Made by a program: the position numbers and the translations under genes. A model generated the notes under the pieces. That model made no database searches. It was not told the DNA's origin and saw only the letters and a program-made list of their open reading frames with translations. From Candidatus Omnitrophota bacterium (GTDB lineage: Bacteria > Omnitrophota > Gorgyraeia > Velamenicoccales > Velamenicoccaceae), in contig DMEU01000024.1 in assembly GCA_003451585.1 (NCBI GenBank), positions 1 to 33,860 on the forward strand: DNA of 33,860 bases, given 5' to 3'. The first letter of the stretch is position 1. Every line of letters starts with the position of its first letter. This document shows positions 16,326 through 22,807 of this stretch, piece by piece.

Positions 16326-17555
16326 TTATTCCAACACTGTATAGGCCCCCTCGCGGTGCTGCGCAAGGTCTAAGCCAAGGCTCTCCTCTTTTTCGCTGAC
16401 ACGCACGCCGATGACGGCATCAATTACCTTATATATAATGAAGGTCGCGATAAAAGAATAAGCTGCGGTTGCCAGGACACCGATAGCCTGTATTTTAAGC
16501 TGGTGCGCATTGCCGAAGAACAAACCGTCGGCGCCGGCTGGATTTATAGCCTTCGATGCGAAAAACCCGACAGCTAAAGAACCGAAGATACCGCCGATAC
16601 AATGGACACCAAATGCATCCAGAGAATCGTCATAACCTAACTTGGGCTTTATGTATGCCACGGCGATATAACAGAAAACACTGGCAAACAACCCTATCAC
16701 AACAGCCGGAATGGGGCCGACAAAACCTGCAGCCGGGGTTATGGTAGCAAGGCCTGCCACAGCTCCGGAAACCGTCCCAAAAATAGTGGGCTTGCCGTTT
16801 AAATACCATTCGATAAAAGCCCAGCTCAATCCACCCGCGGCCGCGGCTATCTGTGTAACGACAAAAGCGTTGACAGCCAGGCCGTTTGCCGCAAGCGCGC
16901 TGCCGGCATTAAAACCGAACCAGCCGAACCACAAGAGCCCTGTGCCCAAAGCCGTGAACGGAAGATTATGCGGCGGGATCGGATGGTGGCCGAAGTTTTT
17001 CCTCTTTCCTATCACAAGCGCTGTGACCAGAGCAGCGATACCGGCGTTGATATGCACGACAATGCCTCCGGCAAAATCAAGTACGCCTAAATTCCTCAAC
17101 CAACCTCCCACGCCCCAGACCCAATGACAGACGGGATTATATACGAGCGTCGCCCACAATATGGAAAATACCAGAAATGCGGAAAATTTCATACGTTCGG
17201 CGAACGCGCCGATGATCAGAGCAGGCGTTATAATGGCGAACATCGCCTGATATATCATGAACGCCTGATGAGGGATAGTCCCCGCATAATCAGCATTGGG
17301 TTCCAAACCAACGCCGTTCAACCCCAACCACTGCAATCCGCCCCAGAACCCCGTACCAGGGGCGAAAGAAAGCGAATAGCCGAAAAATACCCACTGCAGT
17401 GTGATAACGCACAAAGCCGTAAAACACTGCATCAAAACACCCAGGATGTTCTTTCTCCTCACCATGCCGCCGTAGAAAAAAGCAAGCCCGGGCGTCATCA
17501 GCATAACCAGGCCTGCTGACAACAAGACAAACGCCGTATCTCCCGCATTGATCAT
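16326..17555 (-). CDS. amt: Ammonium transporter Amt (copy 1)
   Basis: A 409-residue Amt/MEP/Rh channel with eleven expected helices. It starts directly with MINAGDTAFVLLSAGLVMLMTPGLAFFYGGMVRRKN, the canonical AmtB opening, without a signal peptide. The twin pore histidines are visible in VVHINAGIAAL and in FGVHCIGGIFG. It differs from the two other Amt proteins of the island in its N-terminus and sequence and is the AmtB-like one. It has its own consensus promoter and a long leader with two terminators, and it is followed by its P-II partner. It moves ammonium/ammonia across the inner membrane. Confidence 0.95.
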   Translation of the reverse strand: MINAGDTAFVLLSAGLVMLMTPGLAFFYGGMVRRKNILGVLMQCFTALCVITLQWVFFGYSLSFAPGTGFWGGLQWLGLNGVGLEPNADYAGTIPHQAFMIYQAMFAIITPALIIGAFAERMKFSAFLVFSILWATLVYNPVCHWVWGVGGWLRNLGVLDFAGGIVVHINAGIAALVTALVIGKRKNFGHHPIPPHNLPFTALGTGLLWFGWFGFNAGSALAANGLAVNAFVVTQIAAAAGGLSWAFIEWYLNGKPTIFGTVSGAVAGLATITPAAGFVGPIPAVVIGLFASVFCYIAVAYIKPKLGYDDSLDAFGVHCIGGIFGSLAVGFFASKAINPAGADGLFFGNAHQLKIQAIGVLATAAYSFIATFIIYKVIDAVIGVRVSEKEESLGLDLAQHREGAYTVLE

Positions 17556-17629
17556 ACGTTCCCCCCCCCTTTTTTTTGCACCTTACAATTACATACTCAA
17601 ATGATTATCCAACTGGATAAAAAGAAGAC

Positions 17630-17685
17630 AAAAAAAAGACGCCTCCTCTTATCTGTTTGCTTTAAAACAAATAAGAAAAGACGTC
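17630..17685 (-). terminator. Second leader terminator of amt1
   Basis: A long imperfect hairpin (arms 17668-17685 and about 17638-17659, loop TTTTAAAG) is followed by eight Ts. It lies about 75 nt before the ribosome site of amt1. Confidence 0.7.
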
Positions 17686-17708
17686 TCCGTCTTGACTGCT
17701 TTAAGACT

Positions 17709-17742
17709 AAAAAAAAGACTCCTTGCGCCTATGCAAGAAGTC
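17709..17742 (-). terminator. First leader terminator of amt1
   Basis: The stem is 10 bp with one G-U pair, the loop is 6 nt and the T-run is 8 long. It begins about 20 nt after the predicted transcription start. Confidence 0.75.
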
Positions 17743-17767
17743 ATCTTTGTCTTCTTTATATCGAAGA

Positions 17768-17795
17768 ATTATAACGCGATTTATTTAATTGTCAA
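17768..17795 (-). promoter_or_regulatory. Consensus sigma70-type promoter of amt1
   Basis: Minus-strand TTGACA (17790-17795), 16-bp spacer, TATAAT (17768-17773). Both boxes are perfect. The predicted transcript starts near 17761, which leaves a leader of about 205 nt before the ATG. Confidence 0.8.
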
Positions 17796-17804
17796 GCATC
17801 AAAG

Positions 17805-17843
17805 AAAAAAAGCGCTCAAGTTGTCAGTTTGAGCGCTTTTTTT
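17805..17843. terminator. Bidirectional terminator after glnK2
   Basis: A perfect palindrome: A7 plus AGCGCTCAA-type arm, short loop, complementary arm and T7. It lies 10 bp after the glnK2 stop and just upstream of the amt1 promoter, so it insulates the two units. Confidence 0.85.
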
Positions 17844-17852
17844 GCACCTGTC

Positions 17853-18194
17853 CTATCCTATAGCAGCAGAACCTTTCTCCCCGGTACGTATGCGGATACA
17901 TTCATCTAAGGTGGTGACGAATATCTTGCCGTCGCCTATGTTGCCGGTCTTGGCCCCGCGTATAATGGCCTTGATGGTAGGCTCGACGAACTCTTCGTTG
18001 ACTGCGATCTCAAGCCGAACCTTTTTTAAAAGGTTCACTTCGGTTATTACACCGCGGTAAGTCTCTGAAAACCCCCTCTGCTGGCCGCAACCTAAGGCAT
18101 TTGTTACGGTCATCTTATGCACATCTGCTTCAAACAAGGCCTTCTTCACATCAGGCAGCTTGTGAGGCTGGATCATTGCTATTATCAGTTTCAT
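17853..18194 (-). CDS. glnK: P-II nitrogen regulator paired with amt2
   Basis: A 113-residue P-II protein. T-loop GCGQQRGFSETYRGVITEVNLL, B-loop TGNIGDGKIF and C-loop RIRTGEKG are all in place. Aligned to E. coli GlnB, position 51 is Thr rather than Tyr, position 38 is Gln and position 40 is Arg, while Gln39 and Lys58 are kept. It should sense ATP/ADP and 2-oxoglutarate and gate Amt2 without Tyr51 uridylylation. It is identical to the third copy (19946-20287) except at residues 109 and 110. It lies 16 bp after amt2. Confidence 0.93.
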   Translation of the reverse strand: MKLIIAMIQPHKLPDVKKALFEADVHKMTVTNALGCGQQRGFSETYRGVITEVNLLKKVRLEIAVNEEFVEPTIKAIIRGAKTGNIGDGKIFVTTLDECIRIRTGEKGSAAIG

Positions 18195-18210
18195 ATCTGA
18201 CCTCCTGATT

Positions 18211-19542
18211 TTACTGTGTGGTAAATATCTGAAAGCCCGCGTAAGACTCCATGCCGTGCTCTCCGATATCCAAGCCTTTTAGCTCTTCCTCGCGCGAAAC
18301 GCGCAGGCCCACAGTCGCATCGATTAGTTTAAAGATAACACCCATGGATACGAGAATAAACAAGACTACCGTCCCCACGCCAAGCGCCTGAATACCGAGC
18401 TGTGTAAGGCCGCCGCCATAAAACAAGCCGTCATTAGCCAGGCCTAACGCTTTCTGGCCGAAGAACCCTATGGACAGAGTTCCCCATATACCGTTCATAC
18501 AGTGTACGGGAACAGCACCCACCGGATCGTCTATATGCAATTTTTCCAGGACAACAACACCAAAGATAACAAGAACGCCGCCTATGCCGCCTATCAAGAT
18601 CGCTGCCCAAGGCTCAACAAAGGCGCAAGGCGCGGTAATAGCCACGAGGCCGGCCAAAGCGCCGTTCATAGCCATAGAAAGGTCCGGCTTACCGAACATC
18701 TTCCATACTGTGAACATCGCCATTATACCTCCCATCGCGGCCGCCAAATTCGTATTTATGGCCACGCGCGCGATAAGATCGCCATTGCCTACGCTCAAAG
18801 TAGAGCCCGGATTAAATCCGAACCAACCGAACCACAAAATGAAAACGCCTAAAGAAGCAAGCGGAATAGAGTGGCCTGCTATCACATTAGGTGAGCCATC
18901 TTCGTTATACTTTCCTGTCCTTGGTTTCAAGATAATAGTCCCTATCAGCGCCGCGACACCTCCTACAGTGTGGACAACGGTCGAGCCGGCAAAATCCGAA
19001 AAACCCTTACCAGCCAGCCATCCCCCGCCCCATATCCAATGGCCGACCACCGGATAGATGAATGCTGAGATCAAAAATGAATATATGAGGTAAGCCGGAA
19101 ATTTCATTCGTTCAGCCATGCCGCCTGCCACAATGGTAGCCGCAGCCCCGCAGAATGCCGCCTGGAACAACCAGAATGCATAGAGCGGGACGCTTGAGCC
19201 GCTTTGCGCGCCCATCAAAAACCAACCTTTGAAACCCATAAATCCATTGCCCATGCCGAACATTATGGCATACCCGAATATAAAAAATCCCAAAGAAGCC
19301 ATGCAGAAATCAAGAAAGTTCTTTGTCAAAATGTTGCAGACATTCTTGGCACGTATAAAACCTGCCTCGACCATGCCAAAACCAGCCTGCATGAAAAATA
19401 CAAGGAACGCCGTAACTAACACCCAAAGCGTGTCCAACCCCACTGCCGATGCCATAGTCTCTGCCGGTTCCGCGTAAGCTATAGAGACCGCGCCGCACAA
19501 TACCAACACAGCTCCGACAATTCGTGATCCAAACCTCTTCAT
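18211..19542 (-). CDS. amt: Ammonium transporter Amt (copy 2)
   Basis: A 443-residue Amt with a cleavable-looking leader (MKRFGSRIVGAVLVLCGAVSIAYA) and then DTLWVLVTAFLVFFMQAGFGMVEAGF, the start of the Amt subgroup with a longer N-terminus. The pore histidines are visible in STVVHTVGGVAAL and VPVHCMNGIWG, with DFAG just before the first. I chose the ATG at 19542, which has AGGAGG before it. The open frame runs on to 19686 only by translating the dispersed repeat at 19582-19679. The last 21 residues are nearly identical to those of copy 3. Whether it has its own promoter is unclear. Confidence 0.94.
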   Translation of the reverse strand: MKRFGSRIVGAVLVLCGAVSIAYAEPAETMASAVGLDTLWVLVTAFLVFFMQAGFGMVEAGFIRAKNVCNILTKNFLDFCMASLGFFIFGYAIMFGMGNGFMGFKGWFLMGAQSGSSVPLYAFWLFQAAFCGAAATIVAGGMAERMKFPAYLIYSFLISAFIYPVVGHWIWGGGWLAGKGFSDFAGSTVVHTVGGVAALIGTIILKPRTGKYNEDGSPNVIAGHSIPLASLGVFILWFGWFGFNPGSTLSVGNGDLIARVAINTNLAAAMGGIMAMFTVWKMFGKPDLSMAMNGALAGLVAITAPCAFVEPWAAILIGGIGGVLVIFGVVVLEKLHIDDPVGAVPVHCMNGIWGTLSIGFFGQKALGLANDGLFYGGGLTQLGIQALGVGTVVLFILVSMGVIFKLIDATVGLRVSREEELKGLDIGEHGMESYAGFQIFTTQ

Positions 19543-19581
19543 ACACCCCCTCCTGTTTTGTCCACTCGTTTGTTTAGCTAA

Positions 19582-19679
19582 ATCATAGCTGTCTAAATTA
19601 GTGTCATTGCGAACGAAGTGAAGCAATCTTATCGTCAGAAGATTGCTTCGTCGCTTACGCTCCTCGCAATGACACGCTA
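19582..19679. repeat. Dispersed hairpin repeat, copy 1
   Basis: A 98-bp element with terminal 12-bp inverted repeats (GTGTCATTGCGA at 19601-19612, TCGCAATGACAC at 19664-19675) and an inner GCAATCTT/AAGATTGC hairpin. The same left flank (ATCATAGCTGTCnAAATTA) and right end recur at 31034-31156, so both copies share their boundaries. It stands between the HTH gene and amt2. Confidence 0.85.
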
Positions 19680-19685
19680 AGAACA

Positions 19686-19865
19686 TTATTTTAATCCGAG
19701 TTTATCTACGACCCACGACGCGTAAACACGGTTAATGCGGTTCGTCTTAAGCCAACGTTCAAGCGTCGTTACCTGCACATCCAGTTTTTTAGAGAGATCA
19801 TACAACGTATAGTTTTTTTCCGCCTTGATCTGACGGATCTTTTCTATCAATTCCCTGTTCTCCAC
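19686..19865 (-). CDS. Small HTH DNA-binding protein
   Basis: A 59-residue frame with a GTG start, GGGGA 4 nt ahead of it and a TAA stop. It reads MENRELIEKIRQIKAEKNY, then TLYDLSKKLDVQVTTLERWL, a convincing helix-turn-helix in which the second helix would be the recognition helix. It ends with a further short helix (YASWVVDKLGLK). It is shorter than most repressors and has no sensor domain, so it may act as a dimer or with a partner. It sits between glnK3 and amt2, so a role in regulating this island is plausible but untested. No ATG is available before an upstream stop. Confidence 0.6.
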   Translation of the reverse strand: MENRELIEKIRQIKAEKNYTLYDLSKKLDVQVTTLERWLKTNRINRVYASWVVDKLGLK

Positions 19866-19898
19866 AGATTCCCCGATCTTTAACCAACAGCCTTTCGA

Positions 19899-19931
19899 GC
19901 TTCCGGCGATTTAGAAACAAATGCCGGAAGC
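19899..19931. repeat. 9-bp inverted repeat after glnK3
   Basis: GCTTCCGGC (19899-19907) and GCCGGAAGC (19923-19931) with a 15-nt loop. It is not followed by Ts on the minus strand, so it is a weak terminator candidate. The core GCCGGAAGC recurs at both ends of the window, which suggests a small repeat family. Confidence 0.4.
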
Positions 19932-19945
19932 CCGAAAAACCCAAT

Positions 19946-20287
19946 TCAACCTATGGCTTTTAAACCCTTTTCACCTGTCCGTATACGTATGCACTCATCC
20001 AGCGTGGTGACGAATATCTTGCCGTCGCCAATATTTCCTGTCTTGGCCCCGCGTATAATGGCCTTGATGGTAGGCTCGACGAACTCTTCGTTAACGGCTA
20101 TCTCAAGGCGCACCTTTTTTAAGAGATTCACCTCGGTTATGACTCCGCGGTAAGTCTCTGAGAAACCCCTCTGCTGGCCGCAGCCTAAGGCATTTGTTAC
20201 GGTCATCTTATGCACATCTGCTTCAAACAAGGCCTTCTTCACATCAGGCAGCTTGTGAGGCTGTATCATTGCTATTATTAATTTCAT
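19946..20287 (-). CDS. glnK: P-II nitrogen regulator paired with amt3
   Basis: A 113-residue P-II protein, 111 of 113 residues identical to the copy at 17853-18194 (SA to LK at residues 109-110). It has the same Thr at the Tyr51 position. I use the ATG at 20287, which begins MKLIIAMIQPHKL and has GGGGGA about 8 nt upstream. The open frame to 20362 would run back into amt3. It is third in the porin-amt3-glnK3 unit, with a 13-bp gap to amt3. Its role should be to gate Amt3 in response to energy and 2-oxoglutarate. Confidence 0.93.
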   Translation of the reverse strand: MKLIIAMIQPHKLPDVKKALFEADVHKMTVTNALGCGQQRGFSETYRGVITEVNLLKKVRLEIAVNEEFVEPTIKAIIRGAKTGNIGDGKIFVTTLDECIRIRTGEKGLKAIG

Positions 20288-20300
20288 GTTATGTTCCCCC

Positions 20301-21674
20301 TTATTCGGTTGTAAATATCTGAAAGCCCGCGTAAGACTCCATGCCGTGCTCTCCGATATCAAGGCCTTTGAGCTGCTCTTCGTCAGAAGCCCTTAAACCA
20401 ACAGTTGCTTTCAATATCAAGAACAGTACACCGGCGGTGATAGCCACCCAGAAGAACACGCTTGCAACTCCTATAAACTGTATTTTCAATTGGCTCAATC
20501 CGCCGCCAAAAAACAAGCCATTTATCGCACCGACACCGCTGGACATCCCGTATGCCGCCTCGGAAAAAAGGCCTACAGCCAATGTACCGAACGCGCCGCA
20601 TACGCCATGGACGGAAATAGCGCCCACGGGATCGTCGATCTTAAGAACTTTATCGATAAACTCAACACTAAATACTACAAGGATACCTGCGATCGATCCG
20701 ATAATTATCGCAGAAAGAGGAGAAACCGTGGCACATGGAGCGGTTATTGCCACTAATCCGGCCAGTGCGCCGTTCAATGTCATGCTTGTATCCGGCTTGC
20801 CAAACTGCATCCAAACTATGATCATTGCAGATATCGCACCTGCGGCTGCTGCCAGATTGGTTGTCACTGCAATAGTCGCAATGCTCAAGTTTACGCCCGA
20901 TGTGGTACTTCCCGGGTTAAACCCGAACCAACCGAACCAAAGGATAAAAACACCCAACGCGGCAAGCGGTATGTTATGGCCTGGAATAGCGCGGGATTTT
21001 CCATCCTTGCCATATTTTCCAAGACGCGGCCCGAGAATAGTAGCCCCCACTAAAGCAGCCCATCCGCCTATAGAATGGACAACCGTAGAACCCGCAAAAT
21101 CGACCATACCAAGCTTTGACAGCCATCCGCCTCCCCAGATCCAATGGCCCACTACCGGATAGATCAAACCTGATATCACAGCGCTATATATAAGGTAAGC
21201 TGGAAACTTTGTCCGCTCCGCCATTGCGCCAGAAACTATTGTCGCGGCTGTCGCGGCGAAAACGACCTGGAACATCCAGTACGCGAACTTCCATAATCCT
21301 TCCGGTGTGGAAGGATTTGCGGCCTGCAAAAAGAAACCATCCGTTCCAAAAAGGCCGGCCTTGGACGCGCCGAACATGATACCAAAACCAACAAGCCAAT
21401 ACATAAGCGAACCTACGCAAAAATCCATCAGGTTCTTCATCATTATGTTGCCCGCGTTCTTGGCGCGGGTAAAACCGGTCTCGACCATAGCGAATCCCGC
21501 CTGCATAAAAAATACGAGAAACGCCGCTATAAGCGTCCAAATGGTATTTATGGCAATGGTATTGCTGGCAACGGTTTCGCCTTCGGCAAACGCGCTAATA
21601 CCGCCAACCAGGCCCAAGGCCAAAGCCACAACCCCCATAATTACTTTCCGAAATTTCTTTATTAATTTTAACAT
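20301..21674 (-). CDS. amt: Ammonium transporter Amt (copy 3)
   Basis: A 457-residue Amt with a signal-type N-terminus (MLKLIKKFRKVIMGVVALALG...ISAFAEG) and the same long-N-terminus opening as copy 2 (NTIWTLIAAFLVFFMQAGFAMVETGF). The pore histidines are in STVVHSIGGWAAL and ISVHGVCGAFG. AGGAGG lies about 9 nt before the ATG. It follows the porin by 24 bp and is clearly in one operon with it. The extreme C-terminus (GLDIGEHGMESYAGFQIFTT) matches copy 2 exactly, and the corresponding DNA is identical over 50 bp. Confidence 0.95.
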   Translation of the reverse strand: MLKLIKKFRKVIMGVVALALGLVGGISAFAEGETVASNTIAINTIWTLIAAFLVFFMQAGFAMVETGFTRAKNAGNIMMKNLMDFCVGSLMYWLVGFGIMFGASKAGLFGTDGFFLQAANPSTPEGLWKFAYWMFQVVFAATAATIVSGAMAERTKFPAYLIYSAVISGLIYPVVGHWIWGGGWLSKLGMVDFAGSTVVHSIGGWAALVGATILGPRLGKYGKDGKSRAIPGHNIPLAALGVFILWFGWFGFNPGSTTSGVNLSIATIAVTTNLAAAAGAISAMIIVWMQFGKPDTSMTLNGALAGLVAITAPCATVSPLSAIIIGSIAGILVVFSVEFIDKVLKIDDPVGAISVHGVCGAFGTLAVGLFSEAAYGMSSGVGAINGLFFGGGLSQLKIQFIGVASVFFWVAITAGVLFLILKATVGLRASDEEQLKGLDIGEHGMESYAGFQIFTTE

Positions 21675-21698
21675 GGTTTATAACCTCCTAGACATGCC

Positions 21699-22508
21699 TT
21701 AAAAACTATAGCTCATGCTGAACCCGCCCCAAAAGACCTTGTCCTGATTTCCGATGGCGTCATCAGCCAGGTCACCATAGGGAATAGTGTAATTCAGCTT
21801 AGGCTTCAACGTAAGATTCTCAGTCAACGGAATGCTAAAACCCACGGAAAGTGTAGTCTGTCCGCCGTCTCCTGCCATAAACAAATTATGGTTATACCCG
21901 TTCGTCACACCCAGGTCCATGCCGATCTCGGGGTCCTTAAGAAGCGTCATGCTATACCCCAAGGAAGCCTCTAGATAATTACCAAGGCCGCCTCCGTGAT
22001 TCTGATCCCCGTAATCACGATAATACTTCAAACCAAGGGTTATGGGCCAGCCAAGGCCGGGGATCTCGCATAGCCCGGCACCGATATAAAACTCCTTGCT
22101 GTATCCGTTGGTCCCTGGAAAATCATAATAGGTATGCCCCACGGAAACGCTTAAAATACCGAATGTCTTTGTGTAATCAAAGACAAGGTCGATCTCACCG
22201 GAATTAATGCCATCGTTGTTATCTACATCCGAGCTGCTCCAGAATGTGAAGGTAAATCCTTTTGCAGAAAGGCTGAAGGACGGCTGGAGGACAGGGTCTT
22301 TGTCCAACGTAAAGCCCCTCCAGACATATTTAGAATAAAAATCCAGGCTTCCTGATGCCTGAAGGTCCAACCCCTTGGCGATCTTCTTACAATACCCCAG
22401 GAAAGTCGTGTCGCTTTCCGGGATGCCCGCAAAGGCCGACCCGCCCAAACACATGATCGAAAGACACAAAACCACAGCAAAAATCCCATTTTTCACTCTT
22501 GCTACCAT
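21699..22508 (-). CDS. TorF-family outer-membrane porin (Gcw_chp)
   Basis: A 269-residue protein with a signal peptide (cleavage expected after AFAG, about residue 28). Its beta-strand-rich sequence begins with ASGSLDFYSKYVWRGFTLDKDPVLQPSF, the signature of the Gcw_chp/TorF putative porin family, and it ends in SMSYSF with a terminal Phe, as outer-membrane barrels do. It should form a channel across the outer membrane. Being first in a unit with amt3 and glnK3, it may pass ammonium or small nitrogen compounds inward. AAGGAGG precedes the ATG. A 250-nt leader with three terminators comes before it. Confidence 0.88.
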   Translation of the reverse strand: MVARVKNGIFAVVLCLSIMCLGGSAFAGIPESDTTFLGYCKKIAKGLDLQASGSLDFYSKYVWRGFTLDKDPVLQPSFSLSAKGFTFTFWSSSDVDNNDGINSGEIDLVFDYTKTFGILSVSVGHTYYDFPGTNGYSKEFYIGAGLCEIPGLGWPITLGLKYYRDYGDQNHGGGLGNYLEASLGYSMTLLKDPEIGMDLGVTNGYNHNLFMAGDGGQTTLSVGFSIPLTENLTLKPKLNYTIPYGDLADDAIGNQDKVFWGGFSMSYSF

Positions 22509-22554
22509 ATTACCCTCCTTGAGTCATGTTACTTTTAAACTCATTGTACTCCTT

Positions 22555-22596
22555 AAAAAAATAAGCGCCTTAATTCCATCGCTGGAAGCAAGACGC
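22555..22596 (-). terminator. Porin leader terminator 3
   Basis: A 14-position stem with one mismatch and two G-U pairs, a GCGA tetraloop, and TTATTTTTTT after it. It lies about 40 nt before the ribosome site of the porin. Confidence 0.7.
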
Positions 22597-22612
22597 CTTC
22601 GTCTTAAAAAAC

Positions 22613-22656
22613 AAAAAATCCCGAAACGGCTTCTTTTCTTTGAAGCCATTCCGGGA
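22613..22656 (-). terminator. Porin leader terminator 2
   Basis: A 15-bp stem (TCCCGGAATGGCTTC with GAAGCCGTTTCGGGA, G-U pairs included), an 8-nt loop and six Ts. It is the strongest hairpin of the leader. Confidence 0.82.
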
Positions 22657-22705
22657 CATCGCTATCCCATTGTCCGCCGTCATTCAGCGTGTGTTACCCT
22701 TTTGT

Positions 22706-22738
22706 AAAAAAAACGTTCGCGGTTACTTCTGCGAACGT
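22706..22738 (-). terminator. Porin leader terminator 1
   Basis: ACGTTCGC/GCGAACGT, an 8-bp perfect stem with a 10-nt loop, then eight Ts. It starts only about 24 nt after the predicted transcription start. It would also stop read-through from the ABC-F gene. Confidence 0.8.
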
Positions 22739-22768
22739 CATCGTCGACTTACTTCTTTGTACATCTAA

Positions 22769-22797
22769 AATATACTATATGATTATTCTTTTGTCAA
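22769..22797 (-). promoter_or_regulatory. Sigma70-type promoter of the porin-amt3-glnK3 unit
   Basis: Minus-strand TTGACA (22792-22797), 17-bp spacer, TATATT (22769-22774), starting 10 bp after the ABC-F stop codon. Predicted transcript start near 22762. I see no -24/-12 (sigma54) motif. Confidence 0.75.
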
Positions 22798-22807
22798 GTA
22801 AAATTTA

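Larger units (their letters stand above)
17606..17756 (-). promoter_or_regulatory. amt1 5' leader with two terminator/anti-terminator pairs
   Basis: On the minus strand, in order: (a) a hairpin with arms AAGAAGAC and GACTTCTT (one internal mismatch) and hexaloop AAAGAT, 17735-17756; (b) a 10-bp stem GACTTCTTGC/GCAAGGAGTC followed by T8, 17709-17742, which shares GACTTCTT with (a); (c) AAGACG-GAGA-CGTCTT, 17678-17693; (d) a long stem beginning GACGTCTT and ending GGCGTC followed by T8, 17630-17685, which shares its 5' arm with (c). A further TTATCC-AACT-GGATAA hairpin is at 17606-17621. Members of each pair cannot form together, the arrangement of a transcription attenuator. The layout resembles ANTAR targets, though only loop (a) has the A1/G4 hexaloop. 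Confidence 0.65.
22555..22750 (-). promoter_or_regulatory. Porin-amt3-glnK3 5' leader with three terminators and overlapping hairpins
   Basis: In minus-strand order: small hairpin GTC-GACGAT-GAC (22737-22748) overlapping terminator 1 (22706-22738); GGACA...TGTCC with a 12-nt loop overlapping terminator 2 (22613-22656); AAGACG-AAGG-CGTCTT (22590-22605) overlapping the 5' arm of terminator 3 (22555-22596). Each small hairpin excludes the terminator after it. The last one repeats the AAGACG-N4-CGTCTT design of the amt1 leader. This looks like an attenuator with serial checkpoints, possibly read by an ANTAR-type antiterminator or a ligand. Confidence 0.65.

Noticed and set aside
17556..17852. A small protein gene in the amt1 leader
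   Set aside because: No frame with start, ribosome site and coding character; terminators and hairpins explain the sequence.
19543..19686. N-terminal extension of amt2
   Set aside because: It would translate the dispersed repeat (CEERKRRSNL and FVRND are its usual reading) and remove the signal-type start. The ATG at 19542 has AGGAGG.
20341..21162. A 273-codon plus-strand frame opposite amt3
   Set aside because: It mirrors amt3 codons, gives a Pro/Ala/Thr-rich product with no domain, and lies within a well-supported gene. Similar long frames opposite amt2 (18470-19057) and the antiporter (27017-27607) are rejected for the same reason.
22509..22807. A known riboswitch class or the glnA glutamine motif in the porin leader
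   Set aside because: I could not match it to a class I know from its consensus; only the terminator and small-hairpin layout is supported.
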